Source: Prunus persica
Lineage: Eukaryota > Streptophyta > Magnoliopsida > Rosales > Rosaceae
DNA length: 64,000 nt
Direction: 5' to 3'
Assembly: GCF_000346465.2 (NCBI RefSeq)
Contig: NC_034014.1
Location: 10,352,505 to 10,416,504 of the forward strand
In this document: positions 1 through 12,242 of the stretch, piece by piece
Layout: every line of letters begins with the position of its first letter
Numbering within the stretch: the first letter of the stretch is position 1
The notes under the pieces: generated by a model
The model's input: only the letters and a program-made list of their open reading frames with translations
What the model was told of the DNA's origin: nothing
The model's database searches: none
Position numbers and translations under genes: made by a program

Positions 1-795
1 AATGAAGTCAAAATATGCTTTTGTTTTCTCCATCCAGTTTAGTCGTTCCTCTGCTTCTTCTATTCGGCTTCCTATTTTGATGATACGTACATGGAGAACT
101 AAGTTCCACTCATTGTTTACCCATGAATCGCACAAGATTTACACAGGGAGGGACTCGAGGATCAATAAAAACAAGGGAGATTCACTATTATACCCAATAT
201 GGGGGCCAAAATTATAAAAATACCCTATATAAAATGGACTTTAGAAACACACCCAAAGTCCATTTACAACATAACAAAAAAGCTTTTAACTTCTTATAAA
301 TTACAAAACTGCCATCAATTTCTTAAAACAAGCCCAACCCCAAAATCTCATAAAAATACCCAAAGCACTCAATAGGGCATCAAAGTAATTTAATAATTAA
401 TATTAAATTCAATAAGGCCAGCTATCATTTTTTGGGTTTTTTTTGGGTTTGTTTATAGGAATTCAATTGTGTAGGGTTTATTTATAATATTAGTGCTAGA
501 AATGGGTATATCACTAAATATCTCTAAAAACAAATACAGATAATGGAAGTGAAAAGGCAAAAGAGCATGAATCATGTCCGTACAAATAATTAATAAAGAA
601 AATATCCAGACACAAGGAAAACAAAAATCTTGAAGAATATGCATGCAAACTTTCACATTATAGGTCAAAATTTGCCACCAGATCACAAGAATCGATATGA
701 AATTTGTCAACGGACCATCAAAGAATAAGTGTGGGAGTTTTGAGAGACAGATCAAAAACTAATTAACAGGAGGAATGGATAAGCAGGTTACTTAC
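1..795. other. AT-rich non-coding, probable 5'-UTR intron of an off-window gene
   Basis: I see no convincing coding sequence here. The short open frames lack domain features and have the base composition of the surrounding AT-rich spacer. By comparison with the ankyrin gene at 9548-14120, whose first exon is non-coding and is followed by a long intron, this stretch is probably the intron downstream (on the minus strand) of the 5'-UTR exon ending at 796. Its gene would continue beyond the left edge. Confidence 0.35.
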
Positions 796-930
796 AAGAC
801 AGATCAAAAGCTGAGCAGCCGCCAGCACCACCCTTGACACAGAGAGAGAGAGAGAGAGAGAGAGACTACCACTCTTGTCTAGTTAGATATAGCATGGTTG
901 TGGAAACTTGAAGCTTATATATAGGAAGGG
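796..930 (-). promoter_or_regulatory. Promoter and 5'-UTR exon of a minus-strand gene paralogous to the ankyrin gene
   Basis: On the minus strand a TATATATAAG-type box lies at about 914-924, followed by a leader with a GA/CT tract (836-865) and a donor GTAAGT just after 796. The same architecture and partly the same words, including GGAAACTTGAAG and CTTAGTGGGAAACTT, occur at 13978-14160 upstream of the ankyrin-PGG gene. I infer a tandem paralogue whose coding exons lie left of the window. The TATA position and homology are seen; the gene identity is inferred. Confidence 0.4.
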
Positions 931-1147
931 TTTCGAAAGTCTTGAAGCCAAACAGAACTGCTTCCACTCTCTCTCTCTCTCTCTCTCTAGCTTTGCTTAG
1001 TGGGAAACTTGAAGACATTAATAATGTCTCAACTCTCAACAGGGAGACTTGGTAAAATATATTATATATAGTTAGTGTTTTGTTTTATGTTTTTGCAAAG
1101 GGTAAAAAAATGTCGAAAATATAAAGTTTTAAATAAGGGATATGATT

Positions 1148-1620
1148 TCCCCACTTCCTTTTTCTCCACTTACACTCCCTTTTGATTTTTAATAAATTTT
1201 GTTCATTCTTTTTCCTATTCTACCCTTACTCTACATTAATTTCTTTTTACTTTACTTTTATATTTGTTCTTTTTCTTTATACTTAATTTTTCAACTTGCA
1301 CTTCATTTTTAGTTTTTTTTTTCTTTAATCGAGTAAGAAATTAAGTTTTTTTTCTCCTTTAATACTGAAAATGGAGTATAAGTTAGAAAATTAAATATAA
1401 AGAAAAAAATATAAAAATGAAGTAAAAAAAAATTAATATAGAATAAAAGTAAAATAGGAAAGATAAAGAATAAAATTGATTAAAAAGTATTTAAAATGGA
1501 GTATAAGTTAGAAAATTAAATATAAAGAAAAAAAATATAAAAATGAAGTAAAAAAAATTAATATAGAATAAAAATAAAATAAGAAAGATAAAGAATAAAA
1601 TTGATTAAAAAGTATTTAAA
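1148..1620. repeat. Fold-back MITE-like element with duplicated right arm
   Basis: The left arm (about 1150-1310) is an imperfect reverse complement of the right arm (about 1371-1493). The right arm is followed by a near-perfect second copy (about 1495-1617), a tandem duplication of about 124 bp starting ATGGAGTATAAGTTAG. The arms are extremely AT-rich and non-coding. A similar left-arm beginning (TCCACTTACACTTCC) recurs near 12950, suggesting a dispersed family. No clear target-site duplication was found. Confidence 0.5.
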
Positions 1621-2257
1621 AAGCAAAAGGATAATGTAAATGGAGCCAATACCCAAGAGGCGTGGAAAAGTAGTGCTCTTGAAATTGAAAGGCTTGATTG
1701 GTTGAGCCAATACAGTGGCATCCGTACTCTCTTTTCAGATGGAAGAAGACGACGCTCATTCACCACCGACTTAATATTTAACAAAGATGAAATGATATTA
1801 TATTGTCGGTGGAGAGGGCAAAGAGTCAAAAGACACTTGACCAAAGCTGCATTATGATTGAAGGGAACCTTGCAGGAAACTTCATCAAAAGATATGTGAA
1901 TTTGGAGCGAAGTTATACATAGGTCCCCTCGCACGTGAAGGCAAAACCCACGGCCTGGACAATGTACAAAAACATAATAATAAATATATAGCAAAAAGGC
2001 AAAAAATATAGATATATGTATAATGTATATATACGGCTCTCCCAATCTCTGAGGAGGCCACACTCACAGCCGCCGCTAGAAGAAGACAATCTACCGAAAA
2101 GAAACGAGGAATATTGTAAAATAATAATACGAGAGAGAGAGAGAGAGCGAGAGAGAGAGAGAGAGAGAGAGAGTGGAAGTCCTGGCTGCTATGATCATAT
2201 TGTGATTCTTCTTCTTTCGGTTGCTGCAAAAAATTTGACAGAATATTTGTTTGCATA
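1621..2257. other. Non-coding spacer with GA microsatellite
   Basis: The stretch contains an interrupted (GA)n tract at 2131-2174. Open frames crossing it on both strands are low-complexity artefacts. No supported gene. Confidence 0.5.
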
Positions 2258-2892
2258 CAGTGGTGGAGCGAGAATCTTTTATTAGATGAGATCCTTCATA
2301 AAATTTTATAAAATAATTTAAATAGGAGTGTTTAAACGCTAATAAGTTAATAAGTTAATATGATATTAACTATTTGATTTAGTCCACTTCATAATATCAT
2401 TTCATATTAATTAATAATTTATTCATTCATTACAATCATAATTATTCTTAATTTTATGTTATAAAATGTTTGAATATTAATCTCATCATCTACACTATTA
2501 AAGATTCAAAAGTTAATAATTTATATTCCAACATAGAGAAGAAATACAAAAAAAAAAATCATAAATCCCAATATTAAAGTACCCTACTCAAATATGTAAA
2601 AAGGGAGGGAAAAATTTCATAAAGCTTAAGCTTAAGTTAAACAAAAGAGGAAGAAAAAGAGAAGAAAAAAAACTTAGGAGTTTTTAACGTAAATATCATA
2701 ACCTAGTGAGTTGATGTAATTGAAAGTAGAAGAATAATTAAGAAGTTTAATAGTCAATTTATAGACAAAAAGAATCTACTATTTATTTATTTAAGAATAA
2801 ATATCCTAAATATAATATAATATAATATATAAATACAAGGAATCAACAAATTGAGGGGGTGCTTGGGACCACCCCTACATGGCTCCGCCCTG
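2258..2892. mobile_element. MITE-like element with CAG..GGAGC ends
   Basis: The left end reads CAGTGGTGGAGC and the right end reads GGCTCCGCCCTG, an imperfect inverted pair like the ends of hAT-type MITEs in plants. The roughly 635-bp interior is AT-rich and non-coding. An 8-bp target duplication could not be recognised, because a TA microsatellite adjoins the right end. Superfamily assignment is tentative. Confidence 0.4.

Positions 2893-2929
<37 letters not shown>
2893..2929. repeat. (TA)n microsatellite
   Basis: An uninterrupted TA dinucleotide run immediately follows the right end of the MITE-like element. Confidence 0.9.
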
Positions 2930-2931
<2 letters not shown>

Positions 2932-3672
2932 GTGTCATTTATTACTTAGGAATTTGGAACATTTCATTGTTTTTATTTTGGCTATTTTAATTTTAATATA
3001 ACCAGTTTATTAGAAATTAAAGTCCTATCTTGTACAATAGAACTCAAAAGATAGCTGAGTTAGAGAATACACTAACAGGTTTGGTAACAGATTTTGTTTT
3101 CAATTTTCAAAAAAGTGAAATCTAGTTTTCAAAATTACTCTTATTTTTTAAAACAACTTGAAAGTGTTTTCGATTTTTTTTTTTTGCGCTCTTATTTTAT
3201 TCATTAATTTTACATCACGACACATGAAATGTACTCCAGTTATCAAAATTTGGTATTTGGGACCTTCCGACTTGGACTCGGTCGCTCAATTCTTACGTTT
3301 ATCCACAAACCCAATAGTTTTGGCTACAGATTGATTTGTGACTAAAATTGAGGTTTTCTAGTTGCAATATCTAAATTAGACTACTTAATTAGCTTGGTAC
3401 ACTTCATATATTTATCGAATGTATACTTACAAATCTAACTTATTATCTTATATGTAATTCATGCTCAAAGAAAGACTCAAAATATTTCCTCGTTGAACAA
3501 GTTTAGTGAGGAATTGATTACTTTCTACAAGGAAATATTTCCCCGCTAAAGAACTCATGTGTTGTAGACTAGTATTTCCATACGACCCAAAAAAAGACTA
3601 GTGTTTCAAACATTCAAGATTCAAAATTAGTAGAAAAAAAAATGCATATATATAGGATTATGAAATTCAAAC
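2930..3672. other. AT-rich spacer, nothing recognised
   Basis: No open frame of note, RNA gene or clear repeat was found. The last five bases (CAAAC) form a possible imperfect target duplication of the LTR element that begins at 3673. Confidence 0.5.
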
Positions 3673-4094
3673 TTTAAGGACCCGCCACAAATTTTCTCAA
3701 AATCCGAGACGAACCCTTTGGAATTCCTGACATCACCCCGATGTCAGGCCCACTCACTAAAAACCGAGACTTCCTGCCGAAATTTCGGCAGAGTCTCCCC
3801 TATAATTTGGACATTTCCCAAAATTTCAACCTGCATAAAAAACGCATTTAATATTCCCAACTGGCAGCATGCACAATATAATTTCATGCAATTCACACAA
3901 ATGGCCTTTGGCCTTTCAATATTTCTCAAACAAACTAACAAACAACTCAAATACAATTTATGACTAACATTTAGTCTGCGGCTGCACCCAATAACCTTAG
4001 GCTGCCTACGTACCCTCCTTGAGGGATCAAGCCACACGTAGTTCTTCCCTAAAATCCAATTCCACACTTGGGCGATATCTTAATTCATTTCTCT

Positions 4095-4475
4095 GTATCC
4101 CACATAATCTCTCCCCATACGTCGGTACAACCAACGCCACGTATGGGGCCTGTTAACACGCCGGATAACCTACGCCACGTGCGACCATGCCATACTATCA
4201 TTATATCTCCCCATACGCCGGTACAACCAACGCCACGTATGGGGTCTGTCTCAACGCCGGATAACCTACGCCACGTGAGACCTGCACATCATATCACATA
4301 ACTCCCCATACGCCGGTACAACCAACGCCACGTACGGGGCCTGTCTCAACGCCGGATAACCTACGCCACGTGAGACCTGAACATCATATTGCAAATCTCC
4401 CCATACGCCGGTACAACCAACGCCACGTATGGGGTCTGTCCCAACGCCGGATAACCTACGCCACGTGGGACCTAA
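4095..4475. repeat. Four tandem ~90-110 bp repeats with CACGTG boxes (3' LTR)
   Basis: Each unit starts with CCCCATACGCCGGTACAACC or a close variant, then CCACGTATGGGG, ACGCCGGATAACC and CTACGCCACGTG. Four CACGTG palindromes, a G-box core, result. The same block occurs at 7515-7895 in the other LTR, where one box is mutated to CACATG. A diverged, inverted version lies in the solo LTR at about 52935-53125. Confidence 0.85.
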
Positions 4476-4859
4476 CTTTCACTTGGTGATACTTGTAGAA
4501 ATTCCAAAGTCCGAGGAGGTACCTAGAGTAGTGCGTATAGCACTCCAAACTGACATTCTAGACTCTGTTATACCCTTGTACAACCACATAATTTATATAA
4601 ATAATTCTAATATTGTGTAACCCTCCACAATCATCTAGCACCCGATAATCCCCCCTAGAAAGGTGAGATTACTCCGGGAGACTCACGGTCAACCAAGGGT
4701 CAAACTACCCTAACCCTGGTCAACCGGACCTGCAGAACCCACGACTTCCAATTTCGGATCCGAAAGTCCCTATGGGTTCTACCAGGTATAGTACACTTGT
4801 CCTGCAAGTTTGGTTCAGATCGGACGGTCGGATTTCTCACGATCGCACGATCTGATGGT

Positions 4860-4959
4860 NNNNNNNNNNNNNNNNNNNNNNNNNNNNNNNNNNNNNNNNN
4901 NNNNNNNNNNNNNNNNNNNNNNNNNNNNNNNNNNNNNNNNNNNNNNNNNNNNNNNNNNN
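4860..4959. other. Assembly gap (100 N)
   Basis: Exactly 100 N inside the 3' LTR. Alignment with the sister LTR predicts about 36 missing bases. Confidence 0.99.
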
Positions 4960-5720
4960 ATCCGGGGCTCCGATTCAAAATCCGTGAATTCCTACACGAT
5001 CATAGAAATTCCTAGATTCATATATATTAAATTTGGGACCATCCAATGGTCCCAACCTATCGAACCCGGATAACGCGCAATATGCGAATATCCGTTCGAT
5101 AGTCAAACGACGTCCGAATTGAGATCCGCGAAATCCTACGCACTCGTGACAACCTAAGGATCTCATCGGAACACAGTGCTAGTTTTCTACAGTGCCCACG
5201 CGCCGCCGCACGCGCCGCAGCGCGTGGGTGCCCAAAGCGATAACGCTTCGCCGGAAAATCTCAAAATCACGGCTCCAAATTCCTACCCCAGGTATAACAC
5301 CCTATTTGGAGCCACTTTTGTTCTTGGACCTACCCCAAAGAGTGGCCGGAAATGGCCGATCACGGCGGCTGAAGTTTCGGCCGATTTTCAATTCGAAAAT
5401 CGAGTGATCTAGAGATCGAATCGATCAAAACCCAACCAACAGGCAGCTAGAACAGCTCGAGAGGTTCAAGATCCACACCTGGGTCGACGGAAATGGTGGC
5501 CGGAGGAGGGAGATCGACGGCGTTGAAGTTTCGACGACCTCCCGGCGGTTTTCTGCATTTTTCGGCCAGCAACGGCCGCGTCGCCGACGGGGAATGGTCG
5601 GGGAAGGAAGGGGACGCCCGGTCAGTTTGGTACCGGCCCCGCCCACAGCCGTGGTCGGTGGCCGGAGATACAAGGAGAGAAAGAGAGAGAGCCGACGGGA
5701 GAGAGAGAGAGAGAAGTCGC

Positions 5721-5758
<38 letters not shown>

Positions 5759-6012
5759 TCTGATTTTATAAAAAATCCCGTTTTGAAATATTTACGATTA
5801 TGCCACTGGACTTCTTTTGACCATATCTCTCTCGTTACAACTTCGATTTGAGCCCACTACGTGTCTATGAACTCGTCTCAGTACGACCTATCCAAAAATA
5901 TAAGTCACGGTCCCGAACTCTCTCCGGTTAAAAATATGACTAAAATACCCTTAAATAATTAAATAATTAAATAAGGGTAAAATTTGAGGAAATTTGGGGT
6001 CGGGGTGTTACA

Positions 6013-7078
6013 GACTACCCCCCTTATAAAAATTTCGTCCCAGAAATTTCCTACCCTGGCACTCGAAGGGTTGTGAGCATGGGGCCTGCATCCACCACTC
6101 GGATTCCCAAGTTCTTTCTCCACAACCGCGTTGGCAACCAAGCCAAAAGCTCTAGCTAAGCAAGCAGAGAAAGAGAAGTCTCCTTCTCTAATTATGGCGA
6201 GCTCACGAGAGAGAGCAAGGAGGAAGAACCCTAATGTTCCACTCCTGTCAATCGCGGCATTCAAGCCCACGCGAATGAAGTACGGTTCCACCCAACTCCA
6301 CTACTTCTCCCTTTAATTTGCCAACATGATTCTTTGAGAGAAATGTCAGAAAGGATCATTTTTACCGAATTGTAATCATCGTCGATCTCTCTCGACCATG
6401 ATCCATTTCTGATTCCAATGAAAGATCTCTACTCAAACGTGCTCACGTGAGATGAGACCCCAAAGTACTCTCTCCATCACCATAGGTAGGCTTTCTCAAT
6501 CCATCTAGGTCTCGTCCTTAGACTTGACCACAGTATTCCCACCACACACGAGCCTCTTTCTGTAAGAGACACTTGTGATTTCGATTATTCTAACGCCACC
6601 TTTCAGATCTTGGATCCCTTGATCCAATATCAAGGAGTTGCTCCTCCTAGAGAAAGGTTGTGCTCTTAGTAGCTTCGACTCGGTGCTCTAGGCACACAGT
6701 CGAAAATTAGCAACATGTTCAGGCAATGGAGGATCCCTAGAAGCAGATTGATCAACTCCCTACCTCCCGCTTACGCGGACTCAACGGACCACTTTGTCAT
6801 AGGAACATCCAACTGTACCCTAAGTACAGGTGTTACCCTATGCAAACTTTCGGCTTCTATTCGCAATCTTCCGGAACGTCTGAAACAACCACTGTCTGTG
6901 GTAAAGCTCCAGCTCTACTTATGCTTCGGCGGCCTATGTATCTTTCTTCTGTGAAATAATTTGACTTTTGGGACGTCTTCAACGTCGCAAATGTACCATT
7001 CCGAGGTGGAACCCATTTTGATCCCCACAATTTAAGGATGCACATAAAGTGCAGGGTCCACAGGGAATTGAACCTAGA
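6013..7078 (-). other. Non-coding interior of the LARD-like element
   Basis: About 1.07 kb between polypurine tract and primer-binding site. Stops occur frequently in all frames and no gag, protease, RT or integrase motif is visible. It is consistent with a retrotransposon derivative retaining only cis-acting signals. Confidence 0.7.
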
Positions 7079-7090
7079 GCTCTGATACCA
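7079..7090 (-). other. Primer-binding site, initiator tRNA-Met type
   Basis: The minus strand reads TGGTATCAGAGC, two bases after the inferred LTR end. It is complementary to the 3' end of plant initiator tRNA-Met, the usual primer for plant LTR elements. It fixes element orientation as minus. Confidence 0.85.
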
Positions 7091-7092
7091 AC

Positions 7093-9079
7093 TTTAAGGA
7101 CCCGCCCCAAATTTTCTCAAAATCCGAGACGAACCCTTTGGAATTCCTGACATCACCCCGATGTCAGGCCCACTCACTAAAAACCGAGACTTCCTGCCGA
7201 AATTTCGGCAGAGTCTCCCCTATAATTTGGACATTTCCCAAAATTTCAACCTGCATAAAAAACGCATTTAATATTCCTAACTGGCAGCATGCACAATATA
7301 ATTTCATGCAATTCACACAAATGGCCTTCGGCCTTTCAATATTTCTCAAACAAACTAACAAACAACTCAAATACAATTTATGACTAACATTTAGTCTGCG
7401 GCTGCACCCAATAACCTTAGGCTGCCTACGTACCCTCCTTGAGGGATCAAGCCACACGTAGTTCTTCCCTAAAATCCAATTCCACACTTGGGCGATATCT
7501 TAATTCATTTCTCTGTATCCCACATAATCTCTCCCCATACGTCGGTACAACCAACGCCACGTATGGGGCCTGTCAACACGCCGGATAACCTACGCCACGT
7601 GCGACCATGCCATACTATCATTATATCTCCCCATCCGCCGGTACAACCAACGCCACGTATGGGGTCTGTCTCAACGCCGGATAACCTACGCCACATGAGA
7701 CCTGCACATCATATCACATAACTCCCCATACGCCGGTACAACCAACGCCACGTACGGGGCCTGTCTCAACGCCAGATAACCTACGCCACGTGAGACCTGA
7801 ACATCATATTGCAAATCTCCCCATACGCCGGTACAACCAACGCCACGTATGGGGTCTGTCCCAACGCCGGATAACCTACGCCACGTGGGACCTAACTTTC
7901 ACTTGGTGATACTTGTAGAAATTCCAAAGTCCGAGGAGGTACCTAGAGTAGTGCGTATAGCACTCCAAACTGACATTCTAGACTCTGTTGTACCCTTGTA
8001 CAACCACATAATTTATATAAATAATTCTAATATTGTGTAACCCTCCACAATCATCTAGTACCCGATAATCCCCCTAGAAAGGTGAGATTACTCCGGGAGA
8101 CTCACAACCAAGGGTCAAACTACCCTAACCCTGGTCAACCGGACCTGCAGAACCCACGACTTCCAATTTCGGATCCGAAAGTCCCTATGGGTTCTACCAG
8201 GTATAGGACACTTGTCCTGCAAGTTTGGTTCAGATCGAACGGTCGGATTTCTCACGATCGCACGATCTGACGGTTAATATAAGATATAAACTTTAAATTA
8301 TTATTCGGAACATCCGGGGCTCCGATTCAAAATCCTTGAATTCCTACACGATCATAGAAATTCCTAGATTCATATATATTAAATTTGGGACCATCCAACG
8401 GTCCCAACCTATCGAACCCGGATAACGCGCAATATGCGAATATCCGTTCGATAGTCAAACGACGTCCGAATTGAGATCCGCGAAATCCTACGCACTCGTG
8501 ACAACCTAAGGATCTCATCGGAACACAGTGCTAGTTTTCTACAGTGCCCACGCGCCGCCGCACGCGCCGGCAGCGCGTGGGTGCCCAAAGCGATAACGCT
8601 TCGCCGGAAAATCTCAAAATCACGGCTCCAAATTCCTACCCCAGGTATAACACCCTATTTGGAGCCACTTTTGTTCTTGGACCTACCCAAAAAAGTGGCC
8701 GGAAATGGCCGATCACGGCGGCCGAAGTTTCGGCCGATTTTCAATTCGAAAATCGAGTGATCTAGAGATCGAATCGATCAAAACCCAACCAACAGGCAGC
8801 TAGAACAGCTCGAGAGGTTCAAGATCCATACCTGGGTCGACGGAAATGGTGGCCGGAGGAGGGAGATCGACGGCGTTGAAGTTTCGACGACCTCCCGGCG
8901 GTTTTCTGCATTTTCCGGCCAGCAACGGCCGCGTCGCCGGCGGGGAATGGTCGGGGAAGGAAGGGGACGTCGTCCCGGTCAGTTTGGTACCGGCCCCGCC
9001 CACAGTCGTGGTCGGTGGCCGGAGATACAAGGAGAGAAAGAGAGAGAGCCGACGGGAGAGAGAGAGAGAGAGAAGTCGC

Positions 9080-9125
<46 letters not shown>

Positions 9126-9379
9126 TATGATTTTATAAAAAATCTCATTTCGAAATATTTACGATTATGCCACTGAACTTCTTTTGACCATATCTCTCTC
9201 GTTACAACTCCGATTCGAGCCCACTACGTGTCTATGAACTCGTCTCAGTACGGCCTATCCAAAAATATAAGTCACGGTCCCGAACTCTCTCCGGTTAAAA
9301 ATATGACTAAAATACCCTTAAATAATTAAATAATTAAATAAGAGTAAAATTTGAGGAAATTTGGGGTCGGGGTGTTACA
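7093..9379 (-). repeat. 5' LTR of the LARD-like element
   Basis: This is the full-length sister of 3673-6012, starting TGTAACACCCCG on the minus strand at 9379 and abutting the primer-binding site at 7090. It holds the same CACGTG-bearing tandem block (7515-7895) and a (GA)n tract (9053-9121). Open frames over it, including those made of GA repeats or of the tandem block, are not genes. Confidence 0.88.
7515..7895. repeat. Four tandem ~90-110 bp repeats with CACGTG boxes (5' LTR)
   Basis: Homologous to 4095-4475, with four units, three of which keep the CACGTG core. The short frames that translate it are repeat artefacts. Confidence 0.85.
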
Positions 9380-9547
9380 AAAACCCCCTTTCAGATAATG
9401 TTGTTGATTCAAGTACACAAAGTACGAAGACTTATTGAATCAATATCACCATTACTAAAGTACTTTATTACAAAATTTTCCTCAATTATAACGCATAGAT
9501 ATACACATTATTCTGGGGGTAAGGTTAAACATTGAGGACTTGGCTTT

Positions 9548-12242
9548 CTATTGGATCATATGTTTTCTTGGCTGAAATATAAGACTTGAATAATATGTCG
9601 ATAAGAACATATCGCACAAGAGTGGATATTGCAAGAAAACGAACAAGACAACTGGAACAAATGCAAATATAAATATAAAATCCGAGACGAAACGCAATCC
9701 GTAGTGACAGGATAAATAGAAGGCTGTGCTGAAGGCTATCATCATCGACGTCATGGAGATGAAGAGTGATGCGAGTCCTGCCATTAACTTCAACGGTAAG
9801 GATTTGAGAAAATCATTTTCTGCATACCGCGAGGTGAGGATGTACAAGAACATCAGCGTGGAAGTTGAAGAGGAGAAGAGTGCTACTCCATCTGATATGA
9901 CAAAGATGAGAAATGCTGTATCTTTTAGGAATTTTGGTGCTCCTGTATTATCAGCTATACCACCTGGTATGCTAAATGCAGCTGAAAACACGACAGTGGT
10001 GATAATGGTAGCAACAAGCATGCACGAATTTGCAGTGTTCTTCATCCATGATTCTCCCTTACACAATAACCCCTCATGCTCACTAGTGAATAATTCTCGA
10101 GGTGTTTTGCCGTCCTTGTTTTTCATATCTATGGACAGAGGTTGAACAATCTTTTTCACTTCCTGTCATAGGAAAAATCGATGATGAAAATTGAAGGACA
10201 TAAAGATTATACGCGCAAACGATTGAAACTGTTTAAAATAAATGTAGAAGTAATAAGGAGGCCACCAATGCATTCTATTAAGAGCTTTCTTTTCATCCCA
10301 ATCAATTTCATTAGACTTAGATTCAATGTTATTTTATATTGTGCAAAACGCCTTTTGACAGCTGCTACTATGATAGATAAGAGCTTTTGAGTGTTTGTAA
10401 TTTAGTCTTCACTTTGTGTTATTGGAAGATAACATGAGTTCGAATCTCGTGTAACTGTACAGTTGTTGAATAAAAAAGAAATGTTTACAAAAAGGGCAAT
10501 AACGTTTTGAAAGAAGACAATTAACACATAATAAAATGGTAAAGATTGTAAGGGTACAAGGAGAGGTACCTCAAACCATACTAACTCTCGCTGCATTTGT
10601 AGAGCTGCACCTGACACAAGATTGAGTTGATTTTGCGGTGCTAGTTTTGCAGCAAGATGTAAAATGTTGTTATTCTCATCATCAGTATATGTCACTATGA
10701 TGTCTTTGATTGAACCCGTCTCATGTACTAAATTGAAGATACTTGCATGACGATACAAGACTGCAACATGGAACATAGTCCGATTTTCGTCATCAGTTTC
10801 CCATAGTAAATCTGGATAAGAATTAATAAGCACAGACAGGAACTCATAATTTCCTAATCTCGTCGCGTCAAATAGTACTTCCGAAGGTTCTGCGATGAGG
10901 CGCATGACATAGTCATCGTCGTGTTTCAAGATTTGATTCCAAAGGCATTCGACTAGTTCTAGGGCTTTAGTTTGCTTCGAGCTTTTGTACGAATCCTCAA
11001 TGCCTGAGACTACTTAATTTTTAAGATGTAAAAAGGTCAATAAACAACAAGATCAAGATTACCAAATAAACAAAAACACACAACTAATTACCACATATGT
11101 CAATATCATATATAATTTTCGAAGAATCAACTCACATGATTTCCTGAGCCTACTGCACATTCCTAAAGTACTTCGGCCACCAAATTCTAAAGGCCTTCGA
11201 GCCAAGACATGTAAGGCAGTTTCTGCATTGGAATTATGGGCAGTTGCTAGTGTTGTATCATCTTCTAGCATCTTCATGGCTAAATCTGCATAATTTCATA
11301 GGGATATAAGAAAGAAAGAATGCAAAGAATTTTGAAATAAACCAGTTGTAAAAGTTTATTATTAATTAATTCCTTCTTGTTCACTTCTAAGTGCACATAA
11401 AAATATAGAAGAGATCTCAACAGAATTGAAGGGTACATAACATTAAGGCAAAAAAATTTCCAATTAAATTACTAGAAGTATTAATGTTTAATGTTTAACA
11501 AGCTCCATCATTAATTTGATAAATGCTATTTTTTTTTATTAAAAGAGAGAGAGAGAGAGAGAGAGAATTTCATAAGGAAGAAGAATTTTGTGCAACTTAC
11601 CATAAAGACCAGTATCGATACAAGAAAAAAATAGAGCATTGCGGTCCGTTTCCTTTAGCATTGGATACGTTTTAGGGTATAAGTACCACGCCATTTCAGA
11701 CCGTCCTAGCAAAGCAGCCATAAAGAGCGGTGTCAGTCCTTCACCAGTTTTAATTGTTGGCAATAACTTATTTTTCTGAATCATAATCTTGGCAATTTCT
11801 ATGGCTCCAGCTCCGGCGGCAAAACTCAATGCAGTGTTTTCTTTGTTGTCTTGAAGTGCCAAGTCTTCTTCATCCATCATTTTGACCAGTTCCTCCACAA
11901 AGTGAATATGCCTTGCACCTGCTGCAATGTGAAGAGCAGTCAGCCATCCTTTTGTTATGCCAGCACTTGAAAGTGTAGGATCGATAGATAAGATTCCTTT
12001 AGCGGTATCCCAATCACCCCTTATTGCAGCTTTGTGCAGGGGCACACATAACTTCAAGTATACTTCTCCTGTGTAGGATTTAAAGGAATTAATTTGTAAA
12101 TGTTAACTGCTGAAATGTTTTATTGTTCTCTTCTTCATATTAAACAGATATCATACGTACTGTTGCTTTTTTCTAGCAGATGACGTGAAGGATGCTTAGG
12201 CTTTGTGGAAGCAGGTGTAGATTGTGGTCCTGGGCTAGACAT
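9548..12242 (-). CDS. Ankyrin-repeat PGG-domain membrane protein (ACD6/ITN1-like)
   Basis: Five coding exons on the minus strand: 12242-12161, 12068-11601, 11285-11136, 11003-10570 and 10162-9548. All have GT-AG borders with consistent phases, summing to 1749 nt (582 aa plus stop). Ankyrin units are visible at about residues 35-175 (PLHKAA, TALHIAAGA, TALSFAAGA, TPLFMAALLG), 205 (ETALHVLAR) and 270-355 (MFHVAVLYRH, NILHLAAKLA). The last exon holds a PGG domain: GESWMKNTANSCMLVATIIT from about 415, SIPGG at about 443-447, then hydrophobic segments, for four membrane helices in all. Plant proteins with this architecture include ACD6 and ITN1, linked to defence and salt responses at membranes. 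The specific role here is inferred only by family. No break is seen. The start ATG lies 37 nt inside the second transcript exon. Confidence 0.93.

Larger units (their letters stand above)
3673..6012 (-). repeat. 3' LTR of the LARD-like element (contains a 100-N gap)
   Basis: About 2.3 kb, collinear with 7093-9379 except for a 100-N run at 4860-4959. In the sister LTR the corresponding interval is only 36 bp (8275-8310), so the run is a placeholder. The LTR contains a tandem repeat block, a GC-rich segment, a (GA)n tract (5695-5756) and an AT-rich TATA-like stretch near 5762-5775 on the minus strand. Its minus-strand 3' end, GGCGGGTCCTTAAA, departs from the usual CA ending. Confidence 0.88.
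3673..9379 (-). mobile_element. Non-autonomous LTR retrotransposon (LARD-like), minus strand
   Basis: Two long direct repeats (3673-6012 and 7093-9379) flank a 1080-bp interior. Read on the minus strand, each begins TGTAACACCCCGACC. The 5' LTR is followed by a primer-binding site TGGTATCAGAGC (plus 7079-7090 reversed), the standard plant initiator-tRNA-Met type. A polypurine tract (reverse complement of 6013-6023) precedes the 3' LTR. Flanks CAAAC (3668-3672) and AAAAC (9380-9384) may be an imperfect 5-bp TSD. The interior has no gag or pol, so movement would need proteins from another element. The LTRs are nearly identical, so insertion is not ancient. A solo LTR of the same family is at 51304. 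Confidence 0.88.

Noticed and set aside
2..217. 71-aa frame at the left edge
   Set aside because: No domain, no splice context and AT-rich spacer composition.
4068..4620. Short plus-strand frames over the tandem block, repeated at 7488-8040
   Set aside because: They are translations of the LTR tandem repeats. The same frames occur in both LTRs and show no domain.
5493..5851. Arg/Glu-rich frames over GA tracts, also at 8819-9148 and 2016-2285
   Set aside because: Low-complexity translations of (GA)n microsatellites.
9726..10145. 139-aa plus-strand frame
   Set aside because: Shadow of the PGG-domain exon on the opposite strand, which has family motifs and correct splice phases.
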